Shown one piece after another: positions 30,028 to 39,459 of a DNA stretch of 56,957 nt. The stretch is from Lachnospiraceae bacterium. Lineage in GTDB: Bacteria > Bacillota > Clostridia > Lachnospirales > Lachnospiraceae. The translations under genes were made by a program, and so were the position numbers. The stretch is taken from NCBI GenBank assembly GCA_024684675.1, contig JAIKWO010000176.1:1-56957 (forward strand). The letters run 5' to 3'. How positions within the stretch are numbered: position 1 is the stretch's first letter; every line of letters starts with the position of its first letter. Below the pieces are notes generated by a model. That model did not search any database. It worked only from the letters and a program-made list of their open reading frames with translations, and was not told the DNA's origin.

Positions 30028-33000
30028 ATGTACAAGAAAGTTTCGACTGATCTGAATTTCGTGCAGCGCGAAAAAGAGATTGAGAAGTTTTGGAAGGACA
30101 ACGACATTTTCCGAAAGAGTATGGAGAACCGCAAGGAAGGTGAGACATACACGTTCTATGACGGTCCGCCGACCGCGAACGGCAAGCCGCATATCGGTCA
30201 TGTCCTGACACGTGTCATCAAGGATATGATCCCCAGATACCGCACCATGAAAGGCTACATGGTTCCGAGAAAAGCCGGCTGGGATACACACGGTCTTCCC
30301 GTTGAACTTGAAGTTGAGAAAAAACTTGGCCTTGACGGCAAAGAGCAGATCGAAGAGTACGGCCTCGATCCGTTCATTCAGCAGTGTAAAGAGTCCGTAT
30401 GGAACTATAAAGGTATGTGGGAGGATTTCTCCGGCACCGTCGGTTTCTGGGCGGACATGGATGATCCGTACGTAACCTATCATGATGATTATATCGAGTC
30501 CGAGTGGTGGGCTTTAAAAGAGATCTGGAACAAGAACCTTCTTTATAAAGGATTCAAGATCGTTCCGTACTGCCCGCGCTGCGGTACTCCGCTTTCTTCT
30601 CATGAAGTAGCGCAGGGTTACAAGACGCTGAAAGAACGCACGGCGGTCGTTCGTTTCAAGATCAAAGGCGAAGATGCATACTTCCTTGCATGGACGACAA
30701 CGCCCTGGACACTGGCTTCCAACATCGGTCTGTGCGTGAATCCGGAAGAGACCTATGTACGCGTGAAGGCGGCTGACGGTTACACATACATTCTGGCGCA
30801 GGCACTGGCTGATCAGGTGCTCGGACAGATCGAAAGACCGGAAGGAACACCCGCATACGAAGTGCTGGAGACTTACACCGGTAAGGATCTTGAATATAAG
30901 GAATATGAACCGCTTTATCAGTGCGCAGCAGATGCAACGGAGAAGCAGCATAAGAAAGCTTTCTTCGTATACTGCGATGACTATGTAACCATGGCAGACG
31001 GTACCGGTATCGTTCATATCGCACCGGCATTCGGTGAAGACGATGCCAGAGTCGGCAGAAAATATGATGCGCCTTTCGTTCAGATGGTTGACGAGCAGGG
31101 TGTCATGAAAGAGGAAACACCGTTCGCAGGCATGCGCTGCAAGCCGACCCAGAAAGAGATCGATGCAGGCGCGATCAACTGCGACCCTGAGGTATTGAAA
31201 GAACTTTCCGGCAGAGGCCTTCTTTTCTCCGCTCCGAAGGTAGAGCATGATTATCCGCACTGCTGGAGATGCGATACACCGCTCCTTTACTATGCTCGCG
31301 AATCCTGGTTCATCAAGATGACAGCCGTTCGCGATGATCTGGTTCGCAACAATAAGACCGTTAACTGGATCCCGCAGACGATCGGTGAAGGACGTTTCGG
31401 TAACTGGCTTGAGAATATCCAGGACTGGGGCGTATCCCGTAACCGTTACTGGGGTACTCCGCTCAATGTATGGGAATGCCCGGACTGCGGCAAGCAGATC
31501 TGCATCGGCTCCCGTGAAGAGCTGAAGAACGCAAGCGGAAATGATGCGGCACTGACTGTAGAGCTGCACCGTCCGTATATCGATGAGATCACATGCAAGT
31601 GTCCGGAATGCTCCGGCACGATGAAGCGTGTTCCAGAGGTTATCGACTGCTGGTTTGACTCCGGTGCGATGCCTTTTGCACAGCATCACTATCCGTTTGA
31701 GAACAAGGATCTTTTTGAAAAACAGTTCCCGGCGCAGTTCATCTCCGAAGCAGTCGATCAGACAAGAGGCTGGTTCTACTCGCTGATGGCGGAGTCGACA
31801 CTGCTCTTTAACAAGTCTCCTTATGAGAATGTTATCGTTCTCGGTCTTGTTCTGGATGAGAACGGCGAGAAGATGAGCAAGTCCAAGGGCAATGCGGTCG
31901 ATCCGTTCGATGCACTGGAGACATACGGCGCAGATGCGATCCGCTGGTATTTCTACGTGAACTCCGCTCCTTGGCTTCCGAACCGTTTTCACGGCAAGGC
32001 AGTACAGGAAGGTCAGCGTAAGTTCATGGGCACATTGTGGAATACGTACGCATTCTTCGTGCTCTATGCGAATATCGACGGCTTCGATGCAAGCAAATAC
32101 AAATTGGAGTACGATAAGCTCCCTGTAATGGATAAATGGCTGCTCTCCAAGCTGAACACTGTGATCGGAGAAGTGGACAGCAATCTGAATGATTATAAGA
32201 TTCCCGAGGCTGCGAGAGCACTGCAGGATTTCGTGGATGAAATGAGCAATTGGTATGTTCGCCGAGGCAGAGAACGTTTCTGGGCGAAGGGCATGGAGCA
32301 GGATAAGATCAATGCTTACATGACGCTTTATACCGCACTGGTTGAACTCTGCAAGGCAGCGGCACCGATGATCCCGTTCATGACGGAAGAGATCTACAGA
32401 AACCTTGTTTGCTCTGTTGATCCGTCCGCTCCGGAAAGCATCCATCTGTGTGACTTCCCGAAGGTGAATGCGTCCATGATCGATCGCGAACTGGAAGCGG
32501 CGATGGAGCAGGTACTGCAGACTGTTGTCCTGGGACGTGCGGCGAGAAACACGGCCAACATCAAGAACCGTCAGCCGATCGGCAAGATGTATGTAAAGGC
32601 AGAAGAAGCACTTTCCGACTTCTATAAAGAGATCATCGCAGATGAGCTGAACGTGAAGGAAGTTGTCTTCTCAGACGATGTACGTGACTTTACTTCCTAT
32701 ACATTTAAACCGCAGCTCAAGACCCTGGGCAGAAGATTTGGTAAGCAGCTGAATGCACTGAAAGAGGTACTTGCAAACCTTGACGGCAATGCGGCGATGG
32801 ATGAGATCAATGAAAAGGGTACCCTGACCATCACACTTGACGGCAACGAAGAAGTACTTGAGAAGGATGATCTTCTCATCGAGGCTGCGCAGGTAGATGG
32901 GTTTGTGTCTGAAAGTGACAGAGGTATTACGGTCGTTCTTGATACCAACCTGACGGAAGAACTCATTGAAGAAGGTCATGTATTCGAGCTGATCAGCAAG

Positions 33001-33219
33001 ATTCAGACGATGAGAAAAGACTGCGGCTTTGAGGTTATGGATCACATTGCAGTCTCTCTGCAGGGCAGTGACAAGCTTGCTGAGATCATGAAAAAGAATG
33101 CGGAAAGCGTTCAGTCCAAGGTTCTGGCAGATAAAATTGTATATGATACAGCTGTCGCAAATGCAAAAGAGTGGAACATCAACGGCGAAAATGTTACACT
33201 TGGCGTAGAGGTTTTGTGA
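30028..33219 (+). CDS. ileS: Isoleucyl-tRNA synthetase, long (type 2) form
   Basis: Charges tRNA-Ile. HIGH motif in PPTANGKPHIGHVLTRVIKD, KMSKS motif in NGEKMSKSKGNAVDPFD, editing domain with TTPWTLASNIGLCVNPEE, and SRNRYWGTPLNVWECPDCG before the anticodon domain. At 1063 residues with the WGTPLNVW element it resembles the eukaryote-like IleS2 class, not the roughly 930-residue IleS1; IleS2 enzymes are often little affected by mupirocin, which is inference here. The start ATG 30028 follows AAGGAGG (30011-30017). The frame is open upstream to 29956, but that part is the T-box terminator. Confidence 0.96.
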   Translation: MYKKVSTDLNFVQREKEIEKFWKDNDIFRKSMENRKEGETYTFYDGPPTANGKPHIGHVLTRVIKDMIPRYRTMKGYMVPRKAGWDTHGLPVELEVEKKLGLDGKEQIEEYGLDPFIQQCKESVWNYKGMWEDFSGTVGFWADMDDPYVTYHDDYIESEWWALKEIWNKNLLYKGFKIVPYCPRCGTPLSSHEVAQGYKTLKERTAVVRFKIKGEDAYFLAWTTTPWTLASNIGLCVNPEETYVRVKAADGYTYILAQALADQVLGQIERPEGTPAYEVLETYTGKDLEYKEYEPLYQCAADATEKQHKKAFFVYCDDYVTMADGTGIVHIAPAFGEDDARVGRKYDAPFVQMVDEQGVMKEETPFAGMRCKPTQKEIDAGAINCDPEVLKELSGRGLLFSAPKVEHDYPHCWRCDTPLLYYARESWFIKMTAVRDDLVRNNKTVNWIPQTIGEGRFGNWLENIQDWGVSRNRYWGTPLNVWECPDCGKQICIGSREELKNASGNDAALTVELHRPYIDEITCKCPECSGTMKRVPEVIDCWFDSGAMPFAQHHYPFENKDLFEKQFPAQFISEAVDQTRGWFYSLMAESTLLFNKSPYENVIVLGLVLDENGEKMSKSKGNAVDPFDALETYGADAIRWYFYVNSAPWLPNRFHGKAVQEGQRKFMGTLWNTYAFFVLYANIDGFDASKYKLEYDKLPVMDKWLLSKLNTVIGEVDSNLNDYKIPEAARALQDFVDEMSNWYVRRGRERFWAKGMEQDKINAYMTLYTALVELCKAAAPMIPFMTEEIYRNLVCSVDPSAPESIHLCDFPKVNASMIDRELEAAMEQVLQTVVLGRAARNTANIKNRQPIGKMYVKAEEALSDFYKEIIADELNVKEVVFSDDVRDFTSYTFKPQLKTLGRRFGKQLNALKEVLANLDGNAAMDEINEKGTLTITLDGNEEVLEKDDLLIEAAQVDGFVSESDRGITVVLDTNLTEELIEEGHVFELISKIQTMRKDCGFEVMDHIAVSLQGSDKLAEIMKKNAESVQSKVLADKIVYDTAVANAKEWNINGENVTLGVEVL

Positions 33220-33265
33220 TCTTACAGACTATTTCCGTCTGCAAAGTGTGATGGAGGGATAACCG

Positions 33266-35731
33266 ATGGCGAATAAAGAAACCGGCAAACTTTCTTTTGA
33301 CAAAGAACTGTTTAAGAGAAGTGTTCTGTACAACGTAAAGACGCTGTACCGGAAGACGATGGAGGAGGCTACACCTCAACAGATCTTCCAGGCGGCTTCC
33401 TATGCGATCAAAGATGCGATTATCGATCACTGGATGACGACGCAGAGCGAACGTGACCGCAAGGATGTCAGACGCGTATATTACATGTCGATGGAGTTTT
33501 TGCTGGGACGCGCTTTCGGCAATAACCTGATCAATCTGATGGCATATAAAGATGCCCGCGATGCGCTCGAGGAGCTTGGCGTGGACATCAACCTGATCGA
33601 GGATCAGGAACCGGATCCGGCACTCGGTAACGGTGGCCTTGGAAGACTTGCCGCATGTTTCCTTGATTCTTTATCGACGCTCGGGTATGCGGCTTACGGC
33701 TGCGGTATCCGCTATCGTTATGGTATGTTCAAACAGGAGATTCGTGACGGTTATCAGGTAGAGGTACCGGATAACTGGCTGCAGGACGGCAACCCGTTCG
33801 AGCTCCGTCGTCCGGAATATGCACGTGAAGTCAAATTCGGCGGTCATGTTGTCTCATTTGTGGATGAAGACGGTAATACCCGCTTTAAACAAGAGGACTA
33901 CCAGTCGGTTCGTGCAATCCCGTACGATCTGCCGATCGTCGGCTACGGAAACGGGATGGTCAACACGCTCCGTATCTGGGATGCGCAGCCGATGGAATGC
34001 TTCCGTCTGGACTCTTTTGACAGAGGTGACTATCAGAAGGCGGTTGAGCAGGACAATCTGGCGCGTAATATCGTGGAGGTTCTCTATCCCAACGACAACC
34101 ACTATGCAGGCAAGGAACTTCGTTTAAAACAGCAGTACTTCTTTATCTCCGCATCGGTACAGTGTGCGGTTGAGAAGTACATGCAGAATCATAAAGACAT
34201 CCGTAAATTCTATGAGAAAGCGGTCTTCCAGTTAAACGATACGCACCCGACGGTCGCTACGGCGGAGCTGATGCGTATCCTGATGGATGAGTACGGTCTT
34301 GAGTGGATGGAAGCATGGGATGTCATGAGCAAGACATGCTGCTACACAAACCACACGATCATGGCGGAAGCCTCTGAAAAGTGGCCGATCGAACTTTTTT
34401 CAAGACTGCTTCCGAGAATCTATCAGATCATTGAAGAGATCAACAGAAGATTTGTGGCGGATGTACAGCGCCTGTATCCGGACAATCAGGAGAAGATCCG
34501 GAAGATGGCGATCATCTATGACGGACAGGTGCGGATGGCGAACCTTGCCATCGCTTGTAGCTACAGCGTAAACGGTGTAGCAAGACTCCATACGGAGATC
34601 CTGAAAAAACAGGAATTCAAAGACTTCTACGAGATGATGCCTGAGAAATTCAACAACAAGACGAACGGCATCACGCAGAGAAGATTCCTGCTGCACGGTA
34701 ATGAGCTGCTTGCGGATTGGGTGACGGAGAAAGTCGGCGACGAATGGATCACAGATCTTCCGAAGATTCATGACATTGCGCTTTATGCGGACGATCCCAA
34801 GGCGCAGCATGAATTCATGAACGTGAAGTATAAGAACAAGCTCCGTCTTGCGGAGTATATCAAGAAGAACAACGGGATCGATGTTGATCCCCGGTCGATC
34901 TTCGATGTGCAGGTTAAACGTCTGCACGAATACAAGCGTCAGCTTCTGAATATCCTGCATGTAATCTATCTGTACAACCAGATCAAAGAGAATCCGCAGA
35001 TGGAATTTTATCCGAGAACGTTTATTTTCGGTGCAAAAGCGGCAGCAGGTTATCAGAATGCGAAGTTGACGATCAAACTGATCAATTCGGTTGCGGATGT
35101 TGTGAACAATGATCCGGATGTAAACGGAAGGATCAAAGTCGTTTTCATTGAAAACTACCGTGTATCCAATGCGGAATGGATCTTTGCGGCGGCTGATGTG
35201 TCTGAGCAGATTTCGACGGCCAGCAAGGAAGCTTCCGGAACAGGCAACATGAAGTTTATGCTGAACGGTGCCGTAACGCTTGGTACGATGGACGGTGCGA
35301 ATGTGGAGATCGTAGAGGAAGTCGGTGAGGAGAATGCATTTATCTTCGGCCTTTCTTCCGATGAAGTCATCGCTTACGAAAATAACGGCGGATATGATCC
35401 AAACGAGATATTCAACAATGATCCGGAGATCAGGCAGGTACTGATGCAACTGATCAACGGAACGTTCTGCCCTGACAATCCGGAGCTCTTCCGCGATCTG
35501 TACAATTCGCTTTTGAACACGAAGTGTACGCCGAGAGCCGATACGTATTTTATCCTGAAAGACTTCAGATCTTATGCGGAAGCACAGAAGCGCGTAGAGG
35601 AGTGCTATAAGGATGAGAGCCGCTGGGCGAAGATGGCGATGCTGAATGTGGCATGCAGCGGGAAGTTCTCGTCGGATCGAACGATTCGCGAATATGTGGA
35701 TGAGATCTGGCATCTGAATAAGGTATTGTAA
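33266..35731 (+). CDS. glgP: Glycogen phosphorylase
   Basis: Phosphorolysis of glycogen or maltodextrin to glucose 1-phosphate. The 821-residue protein is colinear with the GT35 family: VYYMSMEFLLGRAFGNNLIN, EPDPALGNGGLGRLAACFLD, QLNDTHPTVATAELMRIL, QRRFLLHGN, VQVKRLHEYKRQLLNILHVI, and the PLP-lysine region EASGTGNMKFMLNGAVTLGT. It stands 46 bases after ileS with RBS GGAGGG and no terminator between, so read-through from ileS is possible. A strong terminator follows. Confidence 0.96.
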   Translation: MANKETGKLSFDKELFKRSVLYNVKTLYRKTMEEATPQQIFQAASYAIKDAIIDHWMTTQSERDRKDVRRVYYMSMEFLLGRAFGNNLINLMAYKDARDALEELGVDINLIEDQEPDPALGNGGLGRLAACFLDSLSTLGYAAYGCGIRYRYGMFKQEIRDGYQVEVPDNWLQDGNPFELRRPEYAREVKFGGHVVSFVDEDGNTRFKQEDYQSVRAIPYDLPIVGYGNGMVNTLRIWDAQPMECFRLDSFDRGDYQKAVEQDNLARNIVEVLYPNDNHYAGKELRLKQQYFFISASVQCAVEKYMQNHKDIRKFYEKAVFQLNDTHPTVATAELMRILMDEYGLEWMEAWDVMSKTCCYTNHTIMAEASEKWPIELFSRLLPRIYQIIEEINRRFVADVQRLYPDNQEKIRKMAIIYDGQVRMANLAIACSYSVNGVARLHTEILKKQEFKDFYEMMPEKFNNKTNGITQRRFLLHGNELLADWVTEKVGDEWITDLPKIHDIALYADDPKAQHEFMNVKYKNKLRLAEYIKKNNGIDVDPRSIFDVQVKRLHEYKRQLLNILHVIYLYNQIKENPQMEFYPRTFIFGAKAAAGYQNAKLTIKLINSVADVVNNDPDVNGRIKVVFIENYRVSNAEWIFAAADVSEQISTASKEASGTGNMKFMLNGAVTLGTMDGANVEIVEEVGEENAFIFGLSSDEVIAYENNGGYDPNEIFNNDPEIRQVLMQLINGTFCPDNPELFRDLYNSLLNTKCTPRADTYFILKDFRSYAEAQKRVEECYKDESRWAKMAMLNVACSGKFSSDRTIREYVDEIWHLNKVL

Positions 35732-35733
35732 AC

Positions 35734-35763
35734 AGCAGGGCGGCTGTAGCTGCCCTGCTTTTG
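35734..35763 (+). terminator. Terminator after glgP
   Basis: AGCAGGGCGGC (35734-35744), loop TGTA, GCTGCCCTGCT (35749-35759), eleven pairs with one G-U, then TTT. Confidence 0.88.
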
Positions 35764-35805
35764 TGAAATAGGAATTCCTATATGTGTACATGAGGAGATA
35801 TGAAA

Positions 35806-38079
35806 ATGATCGAACTGACAAAAGGAGGCGCTTACCTTGTCGGCGGGGAACTGATCGAGGATCGGTCGGAAGCGTCCGCAAAAGCAAAAGCCGGCTTCGG
35901 CTGTGACATTGATGATGTTGCGGCAAAAAAGAGCACCATGGCATACCGGATCTTAGAAAGCCACAATACATCCGGCAACATGGAAAAACTGAGAATCAAA
36001 TTTGACAAGTTGACCTCTCATGACATCACATTCGTGGGGATCATCCAGACGGCACGCGCATCGGGACTTACAAAGTTCCCGATCCCGTATGTGCTTACGA
36101 ACTGCCACAACTCGCTTTGTGCGGTCGGCGGAACGATCAATGAAGATGACCACATGTTTGGTCTGTCCTGCGCTAAGAAATACGGTGGTATCTATGTTCC
36201 GCCGCATCAGGCTGTCATCCATCAGTTTGCGCGTGAGATGCTTGCAGAAGGCGGCAGCATGATTCTTGGGTCAGACAGTCATACCCGTTACGGTGCGCTC
36301 GGTACCATGGCGATGGGCGAGGGCGGACCGGAACTTGTGAAGCAGCTTCTGTCCCAGACATACGATATCAACATGCCGGGTGTTGTAGCTGTATATTTAA
36401 CGGGTGAGCCGGTAAAAGGTGTCGGTCCGCAGGACGTTGCGCTTGCTATCATCGGTGCGGTATTCTCAAATGGCTATGTGAACAACAAAGTCATGGAATT
36501 TGTCGGCCCCGGCGTGAAGAATTTAAGTGCGGACTTCAGGATCGGCGTGGACGTCATGACGACAGAGACGACATGTCTTTCTTCCATCTGGATGACGGAT
36601 GAGAAGATCAAGGAATTTTATGAGATCCATGGTCGTGAGAGTGCATACAAGGAATGCAAGCCCGGAGATGTAGCGTACTATGACGGTGCGATCAAAGTGG
36701 ATTTATCGGCGATTCGCCCGATGATCGCCATGCCGTTCCACCCGAGCAATACCTACACGATCGAAGAAGTGAACAAGAACCTTGCCGATGTTCTTCATGA
36801 TGTGGAGGAGCGTGCAAAGGTAAGTCTTGATGGAGCGGTTCCTTACTCCTTAAAAGATAAAGTGGTTGACGGCAAATTCCGCGTGGATCAGGGAATCATT
36901 GCCGGCTGCGCGGGTGGTGGCTTTGAAAATATCTGTGCAGCTGCCGATATCCTGAAAGGAAGCAACATCGGTTCCGATGGCTTCACACTCAGTGTATATC
37001 CTGCTTCGATGCCGATCTATATGGAACTTATTAAAAACGGCTGTGCGGCAACCATCTTAGAGACCGGTGCTGTATTAAAGACGGCGTTCTGCGGACCGTG
37101 CTTCGGCGCGGGCGATACGCCTGCAAACAATGCGTTCAGTATCCGCCATTCGACCAGAAACTTCCCGAACCGTGAAGGTTCGAAACTTCAGAGCGGTCAG
37201 ATTGCATCCGTTGCACTGATGGATGCACGATCCATTGCGGCAACGGCAGCAAACAAAGGCGTCCTGACAGCTGCGACCGATTTCGATGCATCGATCGGTA
37301 CCTACAAGTATTTCTTTGATTCCAACATCTATAAGAATCGTGTATTCGATTCTAAAGGTGTTGCCGATCCCGATGCGGAGATTCAGCTTGGCCCCAATAT
37401 CAAGGACTGGCCTTCAATGGAAGCGCTTCCGGAGAACCTTGTTCTGAAAGTGGTTGCGAAGATCCTTGATCCCGTGACGACGACAGATGAGCTGATCCCT
37501 TCGGGTGAGACATCTTCGTATCGTTCCAATCCGCTTGGCCTTGCGGAGTTTACGCTGTCCCGTAAGGTTCCCGAATATGTGGGACGCGCAAAGGAAGTGA
37601 AAGCGACCGAGGATGCCCGCGTAAAAGGTGAGACAACTGCCTGGGCGCAGGATGTGTTGAAGACCGTCGGGAAGGAATTCGCAGATGCGGACAACAAGAA
37701 CACGGGCTTCGGATCCGTGATCTTTGCGGTGAAGCCGGGTGACGGCTCTGCCAGAGAGCAGGCGGCCTCCTGCCAGAAGGTACTCGGCGGCTGGGCGAAT
37801 ATCGCAAACGAGTATGCGACGAAGCGCTATCGCTCGAACCTGATCAACTGGGGCATGCTGCCTTTTCTCATCGATAAGGGTGAGCTCCCGTTTGAAAACT
37901 TGAATACGCTTTTCGTTCCGAAGATCCGTGAAGCGGTGAAGGCGGGCGCATCCGATGTACAGGCCTATGTGGTCAGTGAAGGCGGTTTGAAACCGTTCAT
38001 GTTGCATCTGGGTGCGATGACCGATGAAGAGCGTGAGATTATTTTGAAGGGGTGTCTGATCAACTATAACAGGATCTGA
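35806..38079 (+). CDS. Aconitase-family hydratase (YbhJ-like)
   Basis: A 757-residue member of the aconitase superfamily with a swivel domain at the C-terminus. Cysteines that could bind the 4Fe-4S cluster are seen in [16 protein letters not shown] (the place of the usual GSCTNS) and [20 protein letters not shown]. The motifs [37 protein letters not shown] and [20 protein letters not shown] are aconitase-like. The altered GSCTNS motif sets it apart from true AcnA/AcnB, so the substrate may not be citrate. ATG 35806 has AGGAG eight bases upstream; ATG 35800 is too close to it. It is a single gene between terminator and leader. Confidence 0.82.
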   Translation: MIELTKGGAYLVGGELIEDRSEASAKAKAGFGCDIDDVAAKKSTMAYRILESHNTSGNMEKLRIKFDKLTSHDITFVGIIQTARASGLTKFPIPYVLTNCHNSLCAVGGTINEDDHMFGLSCAKKYGGIYVPPHQAVIHQFAREMLAEGGSMILGSDSHTRYGALGTMAMGEGGPELVKQLLSQTYDINMPGVVAVYLTGEPVKGVGPQDVALAIIGAVFSNGYVNNKVMEFVGPGVKNLSADFRIGVDVMTTETTCLSSIWMTDEKIKEFYEIHGRESAYKECKPGDVAYYDGAIKVDLSAIRPMIAMPFHPSNTYTIEEVNKNLADVLHDVEERAKVSLDGAVPYSLKDKVVDGKFRVDQGIIAGCAGGGFENICAAADILKGSNIGSDGFTLSVYPASMPIYMELIKNGCAATILETGAVLKTAFCGPCFGAGDTPANNAFSIRHSTRNFPNREGSKLQSGQIASVALMDARSIAATAANKGVLTAATDFDASIGTYKYFFDSNIYKNRVFDSKGVADPDAEIQLGPNIKDWPSMEALPENLVLKVVAKILDPVTTTDELIPSGETSSYRSNPLGLAEFTLSRKVPEYVGRAKEVKATEDARVKGETTAWAQDVLKTVGKEFADADNKNTGFGSVIFAVKPGDGSAREQAASCQKVLGGWANIANEYATKRYRSNLINWGMLPFLIDKGELPFENLNTLFVPKIREAVKAGASDVQAYVVSEGGLKPFMLHLGAMTDEEREIILKGCLINYNRI

Positions 38080-38101
38080 TCTTCGGATCTAAGCGACCTT
38101 C

Positions 38102-38129
38102 TAATCCTTTTTTAAGATCTGTCCGATAT
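38102..38129 (+). promoter_or_regulatory. Sigma-28 (FliA/SigD)-like promoter
   Basis: CCGATAT (38123-38129) is a perfect match to the -10 element of flagellar sigma factors of Gram-positive bacteria. TAAT (38102-38105), 17 bases upstream, approximates the -35 TAAA. The same spacing recurs at 46299-46326. No sigma-A type boxes are visible here. Confidence 0.55.
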
Positions 38130-38142
38130 ATTAAGTACAACA

Positions 38143-38230
38143 GCGGACAGACACCAAGGATGGACTACACGTGCATGGAGCATAAGGTGGCCCATCCTTT
38201 TGTTATGCCTGTCTGCGATCAAAAAGGAGG
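38143..38230 (+). promoter_or_regulatory. Structured leader, riboswitch-like, covering the RBS region
   Basis: An outer helix pairs GCGGACAG (38143-38150) with CTGTCTGC (38209-38216). An inner helix pairs AAGGATGG (38156-38163) with CCATCCTT (38192-38199). Within the inner loop GCATAA (38180-38185) can pair with TTATGC (38203-38208), giving a pseudoknot. The 3' strand of the inner helix also contains TCCTTTT (38195-38201), complementary to AAAAGGA (38222-38228) of the ribosome binding site, extended by CC with GG. The two pairings exclude each other. I do not recognise a known riboswitch class in it. Confidence 0.6.
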
Positions 38231-38235
38231 ATTTT

Positions 38236-39351
38236 ATGCGTATCAATTCAGACACCTTAGGAATGGAATCCGCCAGAAGTTACACTTCTACAACCAGGAA
38301 GGAACTTAAACACCAAAGCTTTTTCTTGAGCGGCGATATGCTTGCGGGAGAAGATGCGACAACCCTCGCTGATGAGGAGAAAGGAAAAGAAGCGACAGAA
38401 ACGGAAGAAGCGGAAAACAGTGCTGTATTGGCTTATCAGCAGCAGGTAGCACGCATGAGCGGGACAAAGATGACGTCCAGAACACTGCAGTCCGCCATGG
38501 ATCAGATCAGGCAGGAGTGCCTTGCGTTCATTCTGAAACTGTTTGGAGCAGACTCGAAGAATGCAGAAGAAACAGCCGGCGATACGGTTGCATCCGAGAT
38601 CTGCCTGGAGGATGGAACGCCCACGGGACTCATGAAACTGACACCCGTGTCATCGATGATGTCGGTCGATAAGTTGGATATCTGGCAGTTTACATCAGAG
38701 TATACAGAGGTTGAGGAGACGAGCTTTTCCACAAGCGGTACCGTTGTGACGGCGGACGGCAGAGAGATCTCGTTCAATCTCGAGATGAAGATGTCCAGAA
38801 CATTCATGCAGAAGACATCCTGGACATATGAGAAGCTTGCCAAGAATGTATCGCTGTGTGATCCGCTTGTAATCAACCTGGACGACAATATCGCTTCCGT
38901 ATCGGACCAGAAATTCCTGTTCGATCTCAACGCGGACGGGACCGAGGAAGAGATCTCCACGCTCGGTGCATCTTCCGGATTCCTTGCGCTCGACCTTGAC
39001 GGAAACGGCAAGATCGATGACGGAACGGAACTCTTCGGAGCAAAGAGCGGCGACGGTTTCCGCGATCTTGCCGCATATGACAGCGATCATAACGGTTGGA
39101 TCGATGAAAATGACGATATCTGGTCGAAACTTCTGATCTGGGTGAAGGACGAGAGCGGAGAGGATGTTCTCTATCACCTGGCTGATAAAGGCGTCGGCGC
39201 AATTGGACTTCGGAGTGCCGATACGGAGTTTACGATGCAGTCGCATGAGGATTTTCGCACGAACGCCGTGATCCGTAAAACGGGTATGTTTCTTTATGAA
39301 AACGGGATGGTCGGAAGCCTGCAACATGTAGATCTCGCAATGGAAGCTTAA
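38236..39351 (+). CDS. Unknown protein with Ca-binding-type aspartate loops
   Basis: A 371-residue protein I cannot name. It has no signal peptide or membrane segment. The N-terminus (MRINSDTLGMESARSYTSTT) is followed by a low-complexity acidic stretch, then a region of beta-type sequence. From about residue 229 come three Asp-rich loops of EF-hand/dockerin type: DLNADGTEEEI, DLDGNGKIDDGTELFG and DSDHNGWIDENDDIW. This loop arrangement is known from RTX-like and VCBS-containing proteins. RBS AAGGAGG sits five bases before the ATG and is under possible control of the structured leader. The sigma-28-like promoter suggests a link to motility. Confidence 0.75.
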   Translation: MRINSDTLGMESARSYTSTTRKELKHQSFFLSGDMLAGEDATTLADEEKGKEATETEEAENSAVLAYQQQVARMSGTKMTSRTLQSAMDQIRQECLAFILKLFGADSKNAEETAGDTVASEICLEDGTPTGLMKLTPVSSMMSVDKLDIWQFTSEYTEVEETSFSTSGTVVTADGREISFNLEMKMSRTFMQKTSWTYEKLAKNVSLCDPLVINLDDNIASVSDQKFLFDLNADGTEEEISTLGASSGFLALDLDGNGKIDDGTELFGAKSGDGFRDLAAYDSDHNGWIDENDDIWSKLLIWVKDESGEDVLYHLADKGVGAIGLRSADTEFTMQSHEDFRTNAVIRKTGMFLYENGMVGSLQHVDLAMEA

Positions 39352-39388
39352 TTGCAGAAAATGCCATATAAAGGGCATTTAACAAAAC

Positions 39389-39417
39389 TTTACCAAAGAA
39401 AAGCAATCTGTTATAAT
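39389..39417 (+). promoter_or_regulatory. Promoter of the GH9-like gene
   Basis: TTTACC (39389-39394), 17 bases, perfect TATAAT (39412-39417). It would drive the GH9-like gene and probably ddl-murF. Confidence 0.65.
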
Positions 39418-39459
39418 TCGTAAGATAGTGAGTCTTAGGATTTGCTGTGCGGAGGGATT

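Noticed and set aside
30514-32445. A 643-codon open frame on the minus strand inside ileS
   Set aside because: It is the complement of a strongly supported synthetase, has no ribosome site and its sequence is rich in Arg, His, Cys and Ile without domain pattern, typical of a shadow frame.
34400-35971. A 523-codon minus-strand frame across the end of glgP
   Set aside because: Shadow of glgP and of the following gene start; it runs through a terminator and has no protein family features.
38143-38216. Assignment of the structured leader to a known c-di-GMP, THF, ZTP or fluoride riboswitch
   Set aside because: None of the conserved sequence blocks of these classes that I can recall occurs in it; only the general shape with a pseudoknot is similar.
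39363-39382. Hairpin AAATGCC/GGCATTT as terminator of the Ca-loop gene
   Set aside because: Seven pairs with an eight-base loop and no T-run after it on the plus strand; too weak to call.
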